Position numbers and translations under genes: made by a program. 64,000 nucleotides of DNA from Pandoraea iniqua (GTDB lineage: Bacteria > Pseudomonadota > Gammaproteobacteria > Burkholderiales > Burkholderiaceae): NCBI RefSeq assembly GCF_902459685.1, contig NZ_CABPSF010000003.1, positions 310,001 to 374,000 on the forward strand, in the 5' to 3' direction. Below the pieces are notes generated by a model that was not told the DNA's origin, ran no database searches, and saw nothing but the letters and a program-made list of their open reading frames with translations. Shown here one piece after another: positions 44,438 to 54,424 of the stretch (its first letter is position 1; each line of letters begins with the position of its first letter).

Positions 44438-45109
44438 ATGTCGTTAGAGACCCTGTTGCAGCGCAGCGTATGGGCACAAGGACTCACGCCGGCACAGCGC
44501 GAGCGCGTGACGGCAGAGATTCAGGTACGGCCAGTGGAGAGTGGCGGCTACGTGTGCCGCAAGGGTGATCCGTCGCACGCCTGGTTCGGCGTGATCGACG
44601 GGCTCGTGAAGATTGCCACCGCGTCGGCCAGCGGGAAGTCGGTGACCTTCACCGGCGTGCCTTCGGGCGCGTGGTTCGGCGAAGGGTCGTTACTGAAGCG
44701 GGAAATCCGCAAATACGACGTGATGGCCTTGCGGGACTCGGTGCTCGCGCATATGCCGATCGCCACGTTCGACTGGCTTCTCGACACCAGCATCCCGTTC
44801 AATCGCTTCCTGACGCTGCAACTCAACGAACGTCTCGGCCAGTTCATTGCTGCCGTGGAACACGAGCGCCTGCTCGATACCGATGCCCGCGTCGCGCGCT
44901 CGCTGTCGTCGATGTTCAATCCCGATCTCTACCCGAGCGACGACACGACTGTGCAGATTTCGCAGGAAGAACTCAGTTATCTCGCGGGCGTGTCGCGCCA
45001 GCGCGTCAATCTCGCACTCAAGGTGCTGGAGCAGGCGGGGTTGGTGAAGGTCGATTACGGTGTCCTGACCATTCTCGACCTCGAAGGCTTGCGCGAATTC
45101 GGGATGTAG
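44438..45109 (+). CDS. Crp/Fnr-family transcriptional regulator
   Basis: 223 residues: cyclic-nucleotide-binding-type beta-roll (GYVCRKGDPSHAWFGVIDGL, SGAWFGEGSLLKRE) and C-terminal winged HTH (ISQEELSYLAGVSRQRVNLA, LKVLEQAGLVKVDYG). No N-terminal cysteine cluster of Fnr type is present, so it is not an oxygen-labile iron-sulfur regulator. The effector is unknown. It is divergent from the LIV/CoA-ligase operon and is its likely regulator; a TTGTCA-N6-TGACAA dyad precedes its own start. Confidence 0.9.
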   Translation: MSLETLLQRSVWAQGLTPAQRERVTAEIQVRPVESGGYVCRKGDPSHAWFGVIDGLVKIATASASGKSVTFTGVPSGAWFGEGSLLKREIRKYDVMALRDSVLAHMPIATFDWLLDTSIPFNRFLTLQLNERLGQFIAAVEHERLLDTDARVARSLSSMFNPDLYPSDDTTVQISQEELSYLAGVSRQRVNLALKVLEQAGLVKVDYGVLTILDLEGLREFGM

Positions 45110-45125
45110 CCGCCGACCCGAAGCT

Positions 45126-46121
45126 CTACTGCGCGCCCGGCAGATGGGCACGGACGAATCGCGCCACCTCGGCGCGCAACTCCCGGTCTTCGGGCGCCCC
45201 CATGAAGCCCCCATGCGGCATGGCTTCGAACACATGAAGCTCACACGGCACGTCGGCGCGGCGCAGTGCACGGTGCATACGCACTGCGTTCGACAGGAAC
45301 AGATCGCGCGTGCCGCTTTGAATGAACGTCGGCACGAAGCCCTGCGAGAAATCGCCAAACAGCGGCGACAGATACGGATGAGCGAGATCCGCACCGCCCG
45401 CATACAAGACGTTATTCGGCATCAGCGACTTGGGCAGCAGCACGTCCACAAGCTGATTCAGCTCGAAACTGTCACCCGATTCCGTGAGATCGACTTCCGG
45501 CGATAACAACACCAGTGCCGCCGGTAACGGCAACCCCTCATCACGTGCGCGCAGCACCATCGCCGCCGCCAGATTGGCACCGGCAGATCGTCCACCGACG
45601 ACAACGTGACTGGCCGGGTACGTCTCCAACACTCGGCGGTAGACCGCCAGACAATCGTCCAGCCCGGCAGGATACGGATGCTCGGGAGGCATGCGATAGT
45701 CGATGCCCCAGCAACGCAGGCCCAACTGGTCGGCCTGCATTTGCGCGCCGATACGGCAGACGGTGCCGCCGCCAAACACCAGTCCGCCACCGTGCAGATC
45801 GATATAGACGACGTCGTCGGCCACGAGATCGACCGGTGTCGCGACGTGGACGATGGCGGTGCCGATCGCGATGGTTTCCACCGTCGCCTTCAACTGCCCT
45901 GCCACCTGTGCCATCGCCGCGCCGTATTGGGCGTCGGCATTAGCCTTGAATTGCATCCAGCCTTCAAAATCGTCGGGCGATGGCGCTGTGTACATCGCGT
46001 TGAACGGCTCGCCATCGGCAGTCACCAGACGGCGCAACGCGGCCTGCGCCTGTTCACTGATACTGCGAGGAAAAGGAATCACACGGGCCGGAACCCGGAC
46101 CCCGTCGGTGAGATGCGTCAT
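45126..46121 (-). CDS. HSL-family alpha/beta hydrolase (esterase)
   Basis: 331-residue hydrolase with the HSL oxyanion motif YIDLHGGGLVFGGG, nucleophile VVGGRSAGANLAAAM (the G-x-S-x-G is GRSAG), and C-terminal His in VFEAMPHGGFMGAPEDRE. It likely cleaves short esters. The start lies 12 bases after the TetR gene on the same strand, so the two are co-transcribed and TetR probably controls it. Substrate not known. Confidence 0.9.
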   Translation of the reverse strand: MTHLTDGVRVPARVIPFPRSISEQAQAALRRLVTADGEPFNAMYTAPSPDDFEGWMQFKANADAQYGAAMAQVAGQLKATVETIAIGTAIVHVATPVDLVADDVVYIDLHGGGLVFGGGTVCRIGAQMQADQLGLRCWGIDYRMPPEHPYPAGLDDCLAVYRRVLETYPASHVVVGGRSAGANLAAAMVLRARDEGLPLPAALVLLSPEVDLTESGDSFELNQLVDVLLPKSLMPNNVLYAGGADLAHPYLSPLFGDFSQGFVPTFIQSGTRDLFLSNAVRMHRALRRADVPCELHVFEAMPHGGFMGAPEDRELRAEVARFVRAHLPGAQ

Positions 46122-46132
46122 GAGGAATAGAA

Positions 46133-46714
46133 CTAATGAGTGTCGGGAGAAGACGGCCAGTGCGTGAGCGCTGTATCGAGCGCATCAAGACTGCGTAGCC
46201 ACGAGATGTCGGCATCGGGCGTGCTATGCGCAAACGCCGACGCCGATTCCAATGTGATGTAGCCCATGAAGAAGCCGCCGAGAAAGCGAATGGCGTGGAC
46301 CTGCTCTGCCTCGGGTACCGCGTAGCCATGCAGCACCGCCCGGATCAGTTGGGTCAATTGCGGCCCGGCGCTCGCGGCGGCCAACTCGGACGACAACGGA
46401 TGCCGGGCGGCTACAAAGCGCCCCGGATGGCGACGCGCGTAGTCACGATGCGCGTTGGCCAGCGCATGCAGGGCGTCTTTGCCCGCGCGACCGGCCATGG
46501 CTTGCGCGGTGGCGTCGGCCAACTGACGCAACGCCAACAACGCGATCTGACACTTGAGATCGTCGAGATTCCTGACGTGGGAATAGAGGCTGGCGAGCCG
46601 CACATCGAACTTGCGTGCCAAAGCCGCGCCGGTCAAATGCTCGAAGCCAATCTCGTCGGCCAGCTCGGCACCGCCCTCCACCAACCGCTCGACCGTCAGT
46701 CCAGCTCTGACCAT
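46133..46714 (-). CDS. TetR-family regulator
   Basis: 193 residues: N-terminal TetR HTH (VERLVEGGAELADEIGFEHL, ARKFDVRLASLYSHV) and a WHG-type C-terminal domain with FLGGFFMGYITLESA. It is upstream of and operonic with the esterase. A 9-bp dyad lies between it and the pac gene. The separate ACCGACCGGTCGGT palindrome before pac is not repeated here, so that site may serve another TetR protein. Confidence 0.9.
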   Translation of the reverse strand: MVRAGLTVERLVEGGAELADEIGFEHLTGAALARKFDVRLASLYSHVRNLDDLKCQIALLALRQLADATAQAMAGRAGKDALHALANAHRDYARRHPGRFVAARHPLSSELAAASAGPQLTQLIRAVLHGYAVPEAEQVHAIRFLGGFFMGYITLESASAFAHSTPDADISWLRSLDALDTALTHWPSSPDTH

Positions 46715-46730
46715 AGGATTTCTCGCACTG

Positions 46731-46772
46731 AAAACTAATCAATTTAGACAATTGCCTAATCATATTAGTTTT
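46731..46772. promoter_or_regulatory. Inverted repeat in the tetR promoter
   Basis: AAAACTAAT (46731-46739) and ATTAGTTTT (46764-46772), 24 bases apart, with CTAATCA repeated directly at 46735-46741 and 46756-46762. A likely TetR autoregulation site. Confidence 0.5.
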
Positions 46773-46780
46773 AATGTGCC

Positions 46781-46815
46781 GGATCAAGGCGCCAATGACA
46801 TCGGCGCCTTGATCC
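46781..46815 (-). terminator. Terminator hairpin after pac
   Basis: GGATCAAGGCGCC (46781-46793) and GGCGCCTTGATCC (46803-46815), a perfect 13-bp stem with a nine-base loop, 23 bases after the pac stop. Confidence 0.7.
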
Positions 46816-46837
46816 ACAACCACGATCGACTTCTGCC

Positions 46838-49486
46838 TTACTGGCTACCCGCCTCCGGTGCGATGCGCAGACGCTCGACCGACTTGGCAGCGCGACTCAC
46901 GTCCGCGTTGTCGTGCCAGAGCGGCTTGCGCCCGAACGTGGTGTACATCTCGACCTGATCGGCGTAGTGCGGCGACGGCGTGCCGTCCGGCGCGACAAAG
47001 CCGCTCTGCCCCGGCGCCACCACGTCGTACGCCGCAATCTTGCCGCGTGCACCGTTCGGCCCGAACACGATCAGATCGTTCTCAGTGCCACGGTTCATGT
47101 AGACGGGCGTGCGAACCGCTTCTCCGGCGTTCGCCTGCGGCACGCCGAAGAAGTTGTTGGCGCGGAAGGTCAACGGCACCGTCGGCGCGCGCCACGTCGT
47201 CATGTCGGGACCAAGCCGGGACTTGAGTGCGGCGACGGTATCGTCCAGCGCGGCGAGAATCACGTCGTCCTGCCGCTTGCCGCCGAAGATATCGAACGTC
47301 TGCGGCACACCGGCTTTGTCGCCCCGGAGGCCTTCGTACAGCACCTTGCTGCCGTTACCGATGTTGGCGGATCCCGTCGGTCCGTCCTGCGGCGTGGCAT
47401 AGCCGCTGGCGAGGAACCATTTGTCGTACGGCGCGGGCACCACTTCGCCCAGCGTGCGCTTGAGCATGGCGGTGAGCCACGCGTCCATGATCGCCGGGCC
47501 TGCCGTATCGTAGTGCCCGGTGTGCTGCGGATCGCGATTCAAACCGTCCCACTTCGCCAATTGCAGTGCCAGTTGACGGCGCGCATCGGACGCAGGCAGG
47601 TTGGCTGTGGCGCGCTCGATGAACGGCAGGAAGTGGCGACGATTCACGTCGACCGCGCTCGTCTCCTTCAAGATCTGCCACATGTCGTCGACGCTCAGCT
47701 TGTCGTGCGCCGTGATGCGCTCATCGATCTCGACCACGCGGTCGGCGCCGCCCCATACGAATGCGAACAGGTCGCTTGCCGGATAGCCCTTTTGCGGGGA
47801 ATTGTTCCAGTTGGCGATCCAGCCCTGCTTCGGGTTGTAGACCTTCGGGTTGGTGGAGAACGGCAGCAATCCCTTCCAGTCCCATTCCCCAGTGCCCGGC
47901 ACAGGCAAACGAGGATCATGGCCCGGGCGGCGGTCAGGATACGCGCCCGTGTGCACGTAACCGATGTTGCCGGCCGTATCGGCGTAGTACCAGTTGATGG
48001 TCAGTGCATGACGCGCGGCCTGCGCGGTCCATGACTTCCAGTCCTTCGCCTCGGCCTGATGGGTCCACGCGAGCAGCGATTGCACTTCAAGGCCGTCCCA
48101 TGCACGCGCCTTCGCATAGGCAATGTTTTGCTTGCCGTCGCGCTGCATCACGATGCCATGCACCGTGCGATAGACCTCCTGAACGACCGGTGCACCGCCT
48201 TTCACGCGGATGATCTCGACGCGCTTTTCCATGTCGTGCCATTGGCCGTTATGGAAGTAGCGATTCGGATTCGCAGGATCGAGCTTCTCCGCGAACATGT
48301 CGATGTCATCACCGAAACCCGCCGTGGAGCCCCACGAAATCTTGCCGTTGTGGCCGAACAGAATGCAGGGATAACCGAACGGCGTATTGCCGACGAGATC
48401 GAAGCCTGCGCCGTGCAAACCGATGCCGTAGGTGTACGCGGGGGCAAACCAGCCGAACTGCGGGCCGTTGAGCATGATGGCGCTGGCATCGCGCGCCTTG
48501 TTCTTGCCGACAATCCACATGTTGCTGGTCGTCGGGAACCCAGCCGGCCCCGGCTGGCCGTATTCCGCAAACTGGGCGAGCATCGTTGCCGCGTTAGCCT
48601 CGGCCGACTGATGCAGCAACGCGCCGTCGCTATCGCGCGCGAGGCGTGACAGCATCGGGGCGGGTCCGTCATAGCGCGGAAGCGGCTGCACCGCGGCGGC
48701 CGACATTTTTGACAGCGGGCCGACCTTGACGGGATACACGCCCTCCGACGCCGGAATGGTCGTCGGCGCGTCGGGGTTCACGATCCACTTGAGTTCGTTG
48801 AACAGCGCCATGCCCTTGTCGGCACCGTACTTGTCCTTGAGCGCCGTCACCAGCGCGAGATTGTCGATTTCGCTGGTCGCGTCGGAGAACCGGTTAGCCA
48901 TCGTGCCGACAAAGACCATCGCCACGTCGAAGGCGTCCCAGTTGGACGGCTGGAAACCGAAGTCGTTGAATTGCTTCGGCATGCGCTTGTCCGGCTGCGC
49001 GCGCACTTGCGCAATCCACGCATTCATACCGGCGGCGTATCCCTCGACGATGTCGCGCTCACGCTGGGGCAGATCGGCCAGTTGGCGGCGGATCGACGCG
49101 GGCCAGTAATTGCCACGAATCGATTTGTCGAAGTCCACGAACTTCTCGCCCAGCACTTCCGACACGGTGCCCTGCGTGCTCCGGCGCGCCATTTCCATCT
49201 GGAACAGACGGTCTTGCGCCACCGCGTAACCGTAGCCGTAGAAGAGCGCGTAGGTCGTCGCAGCGTAGATGTGCGGCACACCGAATTCATCGCGCTTGAT
49301 CGTGACGTCGGCGCGTCCCGGCACGGCCTTGCCGGCCGGCGAGACGACGCCTGCGCCCGTGGCGCTGCCGCTACTGCTGCCTGCGGCGGTCTTGGCAGCC
49401 ACCGGCCCAGCAAACGACAGACTCAGAAGGGATACGGCCAGCGCGATCGACAAACCGCGCGGCGAGCGGGAAGGCAAAGTCATCAA
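46838..49486 (-). CDS. pac: Penicillin G acylase-type Ntn hydrolase
   Basis: 882-residue periplasmic amidase precursor very like penicillin G acylase: removes acyl groups such as phenylacetyl from amides. Signal peptide ends near PVAAK. The alpha chain ([33 protein letters not shown]) is followed by a linker of about 50-60 residues and the beta chain, which begins at nucleophile Ser321 ([13 protein letters not shown]). Beta-chain motifs [38 protein letters not shown] and [17 protein letters not shown] carry the oxyanion and active-site Asn residues. Family length is normal. It stands alone behind a TetR-type palindrome at 49536-49551. Confidence 0.93.
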   Translation of the reverse strand: MMTLPSRSPRGLSIALAVSLLSLSFAGPVAAKTAAGSSSGSATGAGVVSPAGKAVPGRADVTIKRDEFGVPHIYAATTYALFYGYGYAVAQDRLFQMEMARRSTQGTVSEVLGEKFVDFDKSIRGNYWPASIRRQLADLPQRERDIVEGYAAGMNAWIAQVRAQPDKRMPKQFNDFGFQPSNWDAFDVAMVFVGTMANRFSDATSEIDNLALVTALKDKYGADKGMALFNELKWIVNPDAPTTIPASEGVYPVKVGPLSKMSAAAVQPLPRYDGPAPMLSRLARDSDGALLHQSAEANAATMLAQFAEYGQPGPAGFPTTSNMWIVGKNKARDASAIMLNGPQFGWFAPAYTYGIGLHGAGFDLVGNTPFGYPCILFGHNGKISWGSTAGFGDDIDMFAEKLDPANPNRYFHNGQWHDMEKRVEIIRVKGGAPVVQEVYRTVHGIVMQRDGKQNIAYAKARAWDGLEVQSLLAWTHQAEAKDWKSWTAQAARHALTINWYYADTAGNIGYVHTGAYPDRRPGHDPRLPVPGTGEWDWKGLLPFSTNPKVYNPKQGWIANWNNSPQKGYPASDLFAFVWGGADRVVEIDERITAHDKLSVDDMWQILKETSAVDVNRRHFLPFIERATANLPASDARRQLALQLAKWDGLNRDPQHTGHYDTAGPAIMDAWLTAMLKRTLGEVVPAPYDKWFLASGYATPQDGPTGSANIGNGSKVLYEGLRGDKAGVPQTFDIFGGKRQDDVILAALDDTVAALKSRLGPDMTTWRAPTVPLTFRANNFFGVPQANAGEAVRTPVYMNRGTENDLIVFGPNGARGKIAAYDVVAPGQSGFVAPDGTPSPHYADQVEMYTTFGRKPLWHDNADVSRAAKSVERLRIAPEAGSQ

Positions 49487-49535
49487 TGTCTCCGTAGTTC
49501 TTATGGGTAGAGCGCATTGACGTTATCACAACAAA

Positions 49536-49551
49536 AACCGACCGGTCGGTT
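49536..49551. promoter_or_regulatory. TetR-type palindrome before pac
   Basis: AACCGACCGGTCGGTT is a perfect 16-bp palindrome, 50 bases upstream of the pac ATG, with a further half site ACCGACCGTT at 49561-49570. This is a common TetR operator form. It is not found before the nearby tetR gene. Confidence 0.65.
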
Positions 49552-49605
49552 AATTAATTCACCGACCGTTGATATGTTAAGTATCTCGGCTTTTATCTCG
49601 CCCCC

Positions 49606-50511
49606 TCACCGCTCTCCGCCGTTGATCGGAAACAGCGGCTTGGCATCTTTGAGATCGAGCCCCCACTTCTTCATCAACGCGTCGTAGACACCGTCCTTCT
49701 GAAGCTTGATGAGCGCCTGCTGAATGGCAAGTGCCAATTGCCTGCCCTTTTCGTCGACGCCGAAGCCAATGCCGTAAGGCGCCTCGCGGTTGTAGTGCGC
49801 GATCTTGTACTTGGCCGGGAATCGGGTGGCGTTGTAATAGCCCACCGGCGAGTCGACCCACGCGACCTGACTGGCGCCCGTCGATAACGACAACATCGTC
49901 ATGTTCGAGTCGGGATACGTGGCGATCGTCAGCGGCTTCTTGCCACTGCCGACACACTTGTCGCTCAGCGCCCTCGCCTTTTCCATCGACGCCGTGCCGC
50001 GCGGCAATGCAAGCTGCAAGCCGCACAGATCGTCGGGCGACTTCACCGTGATGGCGCTCGCGGGCGTTGTCACCACCGTCAGCCCCATGTCGAGATAGTC
50101 GACGAAGGTCACGACCTTCTGGCGGGAGGAGAAGTCGGCGAGCGAGAGCAGCACGTCGAAGCGGCTCGCGCTCAGCCCCGGGATCAGCGCGTCGAAGGAC
50201 GATTGCGCGAGCTTGATCTTCAGGCCCAGCACCTGCGCCGCTGCCGAGAGCAGTTCCGGCGTAAAGCCCACGATCTCGCCGTCGCCATTGACGAACTTGA
50301 TCGGCGCGACATCGGGGTTCACGCCAGCCGTGAGCGTGCCCCGGTCCCGATAGTATTTCGGCACCATCGCTGCGAGCTTGTCGTCAATTTTGATGTTGGC
50401 GGTGACAGACGTCTCGGCTGCGTGCACGTGGCTCGTGCCACCGAATAGCGCGAGAAGACATGCCGTAGTGACGATCGCCACGGCGGCGGGAATTCGATGG
50501 GTCATGCGCAT
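49606..50511 (-). CDS. Polar amino acid ABC substrate-binding protein
   Basis: 301-residue periplasmic binding protein of family 3. Signal peptide (MRMTHRIPAAVAIVTTACLL, cleavage after VHA) and family segments GTLTAGVNPDVAPIKFVNGD, LIPGLSASRFDVLLSLADFS and RGTASMEKARALSDK are visible. GAGGTT precedes the ATG. It should supply the ABC permease and ATPase at 52545-54244. Flavin reductase and monooxygenase genes intervene, so the ligand probably is the monooxygenase substrate. Confidence 0.9.
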   Translation of the reverse strand: MRMTHRIPAAVAIVTTACLLALFGGTSHVHAAETSVTANIKIDDKLAAMVPKYYRDRGTLTAGVNPDVAPIKFVNGDGEIVGFTPELLSAAAQVLGLKIKLAQSSFDALIPGLSASRFDVLLSLADFSSRQKVVTFVDYLDMGLTVVTTPASAITVKSPDDLCGLQLALPRGTASMEKARALSDKCVGSGKKPLTIATYPDSNMTMLSLSTGASQVAWVDSPVGYYNATRFPAKYKIAHYNREAPYGIGFGVDEKGRQLALAIQQALIKLQKDGVYDALMKKWGLDLKDAKPLFPINGGER

Positions 50512-50546
50512 GGAACCTCGCGAGAGAAGTGGGAGCATGTGCCGCA

Positions 50547-51047
50547 TCACGCCGCCTGCTGCGTGCTGCGCGCAAAGTCGCGGTGATGCCAGAGCAGGCA
50601 ATCCGATGCACCTTCGTCGTTGACGCTTGCCTCGGTAATCTGGCCGACGATGATGCTGTGGGTGAACCCGTCGTGCACCTTCGCGAGACGGCACTCGAAC
50701 ACAACGACGGCGTCGACGAGCGTCGGAATATCCAGCTTGCCGTCCTGCCAGTGGTCTGCGTCGAAACGCTCAGCGCCTCGCAGCGAAGTGAAGCGCTTGG
50801 CGACACTCAGGTGTTGCGCGGACAGCAGATTCACGGCGAACCGTTGTGTGCGCAGAATGACGTCGTGTGCCGACGCCGTCTTGTTGACACACACGAGTAT
50901 CGTGGCGGGGTCGGCTGACAGGCTGCAAACGGAGGTGGCGATCAGGCCGAACGGCACACCGCCCTCTTGGGTGGTGATGGCGGTGATGCCGCTGGCGAAG
51001 CACGTCATCGCGTGGCGAAAGACGTCGGCAGAAACTTGGGCGGTCAT
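50547..51047 (-). CDS. Flavin reductase-like protein
   Basis: 166-residue member of the flavin reductase/HpaC-like split-barrel family: FRHAMTCFASGITAITTQEG, PFGLIATSVCSLSADPATIL and CVNKTASAHDVILRTQRFAV. It uses NAD(P)H to reduce FMN for the adjacent class C monooxygenase (51148-52464). AGAGG precedes the ATG. It might also serve the other FMNH2-dependent enzymes of the window. Confidence 0.9.
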   Translation of the reverse strand: MTAQVSADVFRHAMTCFASGITAITTQEGGVPFGLIATSVCSLSADPATILVCVNKTASAHDVILRTQRFAVNLLSAQHLSVAKRFTSLRGAERFDADHWQDGKLDIPTLVDAVVVFECRLAKVHDGFTHSIIVGQITEASVNDEGASDCLLWHHRDFARSTQQAA

Positions 51048-51147
51048 GGGCTTACCTCTGATATCTCTTGCTCAAAATTAGGCGGCGCAGCAAATGCGTC
51101 ATCCGGCCGTGCGCGCGCCGTCGGCACGCCCACGACCTTCAATCCTT

Positions 51148-52464
51148 TCAATCACCGAATCGCAGCGGGTTGAGGCCAAGGTTGCCGCGCAGCGTGCTCG
51201 CCGCGTACTCCTCGCGGAACAGGCCGCGCCGGCGCAGCTCCGGCAGAATCAGCGCGACGAAGTCGTCCAGACCACCGGGCAACGTCGCAGGGCAAAGGTT
51301 GAAACCGTCGGCGGCCCCTTCCCGGAACCACGCTTCCATGTCGTCGACGATGTCCTGCGCCGTGCCGATCAACTGGCGCCCTCCGGCCGCGCGCATTTTG
51401 TACAGTTGGCGAATCGTGAGATTGTCGCGATGCGCCAGTTCGATCAGGCCGTTGCCGATGCTGCTGACCGGCCCCGAACTGAGCGCCGGCACCGGCCCGT
51501 CGAGATCGTAGGCCGACAGGTCGCCCAGCGTGCTGTACAGAATCGACAGCCCGCTCAGCGGATCGATCAATTCCTGCAACTGGTCGAACTTGTCTTGCGC
51601 TTCCTGCCGCGTGCGTCCGACATAGGGTGTCAGGCCCGGCATGATCAGCAATTGATCCGGCGAGCGGCTGTACTTCTCAAGGCGCCCCTTCAGGTCGGCG
51701 TAGTACTTCCGCGCCGACTGAATGTCGAACGACGCGCTGTAGACGACGTCGGCATTCTTCGCCGCAATCTCCCGCCCGGCTTCCGCCGCCCCCGCCTGCA
51801 CGATCAACGGGCGGCCCTGTGGCGTACGCGCCGAATTCAATGGGCCGCGCACGCTGAAATGCTTGCCCTTATGGTTCGCCACATGCAGCTTCGCCTCGTC
51901 GTAGAAGATGCCGGTTGCCTTGTCGCGCAGAAACGCGTCGTCTTCCCAGCTATCCCAGAGCTTCTTTACGACATCGACGAATTCGTCGGCCCGCTCGTAG
52001 CGCTCTTCGTAGCCCAGATGCTCGTCGCGGCTGAAGTTCCACGCCTCTTGCTGCGACCACGACGTGACCACGTTCCAACCTGCACGACCGCCGCTGATGT
52101 GGTCGATCGACGCGTATTTGCGCGCGATATGGAACGGCTCGTTGTACGTGGTCGAGGCGGTGCCGACCAGCCCGATATGCGACGTGCACGCGCCGAGCGC
52201 CGCCAGCAGCGTGAGCGGTTCGAGCTCGGCATTCTTCGCGTCGCGCGACGCCGAGCCCTTGGGGTTATCGGCCGTGCGAACACCAAGCCCGTCGGCAAAG
52301 AAGATCATGTCGAACTTGGCGGCCTCGGCCTTGCGTGCCGTGTCGAGAAAGTACTTGAAGTCGATGGCCCCGGCGGCCGGCACTTCGGGGTGCCGCCATG
52401 CCGCCATGTGATAGCCCAGATAACGCATCGAGAGACCGAGTCTCATCTTTCCATCGTGTGCCAT
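51148..52464 (-). CDS. NtaA/YtnJ-like FMNH2-dependent monooxygenase
   Basis: 438-residue class C luciferase-like monooxygenase: MRLGLSMRYLGYHMAAWRHP, TARKAEAAKFDMIFFADGLG, SGGRAGWNVVTSWSQQEAWN and RPLIVQAGAAEAGREIAAKN. The group includes nitrilotriacetate monooxygenase and Bacillus YtnJ/CmoJ, which oxidise S-substituted cysteines. It lies with a flavin reductase and an amino acid ABC importer, the same company as in the Bacillus ytm operon. A role in sulfur scavenging from an S-modified amino acid is inferred. Confidence 0.9.
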   Translation of the reverse strand: MAHDGKMRLGLSMRYLGYHMAAWRHPEVPAAGAIDFKYFLDTARKAEAAKFDMIFFADGLGVRTADNPKGSASRDAKNAELEPLTLLAALGACTSHIGLVGTASTTYNEPFHIARKYASIDHISGGRAGWNVVTSWSQQEAWNFSRDEHLGYEERYERADEFVDVVKKLWDSWEDDAFLRDKATGIFYDEAKLHVANHKGKHFSVRGPLNSARTPQGRPLIVQAGAAEAGREIAAKNADVVYSASFDIQSARKYYADLKGRLEKYSRSPDQLLIMPGLTPYVGRTRQEAQDKFDQLQELIDPLSGLSILYSTLGDLSAYDLDGPVPALSSGPVSSIGNGLIELAHRDNLTIRQLYKMRAAGGRQLIGTAQDIVDDMEAWFREGAADGFNLCPATLPGGLDDFVALILPELRRRGLFREEYAASTLRGNLGLNPLRFGD

Positions 52465-52483
52465 TGTTTGTCCTGTTGAATCA

Positions 52484-52521
52484 GAGGATTAAAGTCGGAG
52501 GATTGAAGTCGGAGGATTGAA
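52484..52521 (+). repeat. 14-base tandem repeat, 2.7 units
   Basis: GAGGATTAAAGTCG (52484-52497), GAGGATTGAAGTCG (52498-52511), GAGGATTGAA (52512-52521) in the spacer between the ATPase and monooxygenase genes. Function not known; length variation by slippage is possible. Confidence 0.75.
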
Positions 52522-52544
52522 ATTGGCGCGCCATGCGCTTGGCC

Positions 52545-53354
52545 TTACCCGCGAATGCTGGCCACGAAGCGCTTGCTGCGCTCGGTGCCGGTGCCCTGAA
52601 AGATGTGTTCGGGCGAGCCTTGATCGACGATGCGGCCGCCGTCCATGAACACCACCCGGTTCGAGACCTTGCGGGCGAAGTCCATCTCGTGCGTGACGAC
52701 CACCATCGTGGTGCCGGACATCGCCAGCTCCTTCATCACGTCGAGCACTTCGTTCACGAGCTCAGGGTCGAGGGCACTGGTCGGTTCGTCGAAGAGCATG
52801 ATTTCCGGGTCCATCGCCAGCGCGCGGGCAATGGCCACACGTTGCTTCTGGCCGCCGGAGAGTTGCGACGGGTAGTGATGCAGCTTGTCGGCGAGTCCAA
52901 CACGGGCCAGCAGATACTTGCCGCGTTCCAGCACGTCCTTTCGCGCCGCGCCACCCACGATGCGCGGGCCGGCCAGCACGTTTTCGAGCGCCGAATAATG
53001 GGGAAACAGGTGAAAGCCCTGAAACACCATGCCGAAATAGCGGCGCTGGCGATCCAGTTCTTTGTTCGGCAACCGCACACGCCGCGTGCCGCGCAACTCG
53101 CTGCCGAGCACTTCGCGTTTGAACGTCACCTCGCCCGCATCGATGAGATCGAGCATGTTCATGCAGCGCAGCAACGTGCTCTTGCCCGAGCCCGATGGCC
53201 CGATGATGGCCACCACGTCGCCCTTGTAGAGCGTGAAGTCGATGCTGTGCAGCGCCACGAACTCGCCGAACTGCTTCGTCACCGAGCGCATCTGGAGCAG
53301 CGGCTCGTGACTCGCATTGGCATGCAGGGAATGGTTTTCGGGTGTCGCGCTCAT
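52545..53354 (-). CDS. Polar amino acid ABC ATP-binding protein
   Basis: 269-residue ATPase: Walker [22 protein letters not shown]-loop [20 protein letters not shown], signature [19 protein letters not shown], Walker [19 protein letters not shown], and switch [14 protein letters not shown]. The signature and D-loop match GlnQ/TcyN-type importers. Its ATG overlaps the stop of the permease gene (ATGA), so they are coupled. Confidence 0.94.
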   Translation of the reverse strand: MSATPENHSLHANASHEPLLQMRSVTKQFGEFVALHSIDFTLYKGDVVAIIGPSGSGKSTLLRCMNMLDLIDAGEVTFKREVLGSELRGTRRVRLPNKELDRQRRYFGMVFQGFHLFPHYSALENVLAGPRIVGGAARKDVLERGKYLLARVGLADKLHHYPSQLSGGQKQRVAIARALAMDPEIMLFDEPTSALDPELVNEVLDVMKELAMSGTTMVVVTHEMDFARKVSNRVVFMDGGRIVDQGSPEHIFQGTGTERSKRFVASIRG

Positions 53355-54244
53355 CGTTGCACTCCTTTACCGAAGCGTCGTTCAAGCAGGCTCTGTCCGC
53401 ACATCGCAAGACTGGTCAGCAGCAGGTACCAGAGACACGCAACCGTCAGCAGCGGGATGGTTTCGAAGGTCGTCGAATAGATCAGTTGCACGGTCGTCAG
53501 CAACTCGACGTAGCCGATGACCGACGCGAGCGATGTGTTCTTGAACATCGTGATGAGCTCGTTGGCGAGCGGCGGAATGATGACGCGCACGGCCTGCGGA
53601 ATGACCACGTGCCACATCATGCGAAGGTCGCTCATGCCCATGGCCTTGCACGCCTCGCGTTGCCCCTTGTCGACGGCCGCCAGCCCGCTGCGGAAGATCT
53701 CCGCGCTATGCCCGCCAAGGTAGATCGCCAGCCCGATCATCGCGGCACTGAAGCGCGAGATGACGTTGCTCGTATCGATATCGAACAGGTTCACGTTCAA
53801 CAACGGAATCGGCAGATACAGGCGGGGCACCAGCGCGGAGATGAAGAACAGAAACAACAGCATGGCCAGCGTGGGGGTGGCGCGGATGATCCAGATGTAC
53901 GTGAGCGCGGCGCCGCGAAGCACCGGGTTCTCTGCCATGCGGCAAGCCGCGACGATGCCGCCCAGCACCAGCCCCAACACGCTCGCGAACGCCGTCAGGA
54001 TCAGGGTATTGGCCAGCCCGGCAAGCACACGTGCATTGAAGAAGTAATGCGCGACCACGTCCCACTGCCAGCGCGGGTTGTCGATCACGCCCTGATAGAA
54101 CAGCACCAGCGCAACGCCAAACAGGCCGTACCAGAGCCAATCGGACTTCTTCGGGCGCGCGTGGATGCGCAGCGTCGCCGGCGGCCCGTCGATGTTGTCG
54201 TCGCTCCTTGCCGCCGTGAGTGGATAGACGGTTTCGTTATTCAT
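53351..54244 (-). CDS. Polar amino acid ABC permease
   Basis: 297-residue permease (HisM/GlnP type) with five to six hydrophobic segments and the EAA loop [21 protein letters not shown]. The N-terminal about 55 residues are hydrophilic, longer than usual. Start chosen at ATG 54244 with GGAGGG upstream. First gene of the minus-strand operon 49606-54244, divergent from the LysR gene. Confidence 0.92.
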   Translation of the reverse strand: MNNETVYPLTAARSDDNIDGPPATLRIHARPKKSDWLWYGLFGVALVLFYQGVIDNPRWQWDVVAHYFFNARVLAGLANTLILTAFASVLGLVLGGIVAACRMAENPVLRGAALTYIWIIRATPTLAMLLFLFFISALVPRLYLPIPLLNVNLFDIDTSNVISRFSAAMIGLAIYLGGHSAEIFRSGLAAVDKGQREACKAMGMSDLRMMWHVVIPQAVRVIIPPLANELITMFKNTSLASVIGYVELLTTVQLIYSTTFETIPLLTVACLWYLLLTSLAMCGQSLLERRFGKGVQR

Positions 54245-54424
54245 ATGGTGAGACACCCTCCAAAATGTTGGGGTTAACCCCGCTTTCAGCACAATTAGTT
54301 ATTGCTGGCGATTCCGGCATCCATCCAAATAGAATGGGGAATAGCGAAAGGTTAGAAATTCAAAAAGCCCTTGTGAAATGCTTTCTTTTGGGCAATCGAT
54401 AATGTTTTGTTATTGGGTGAATGG

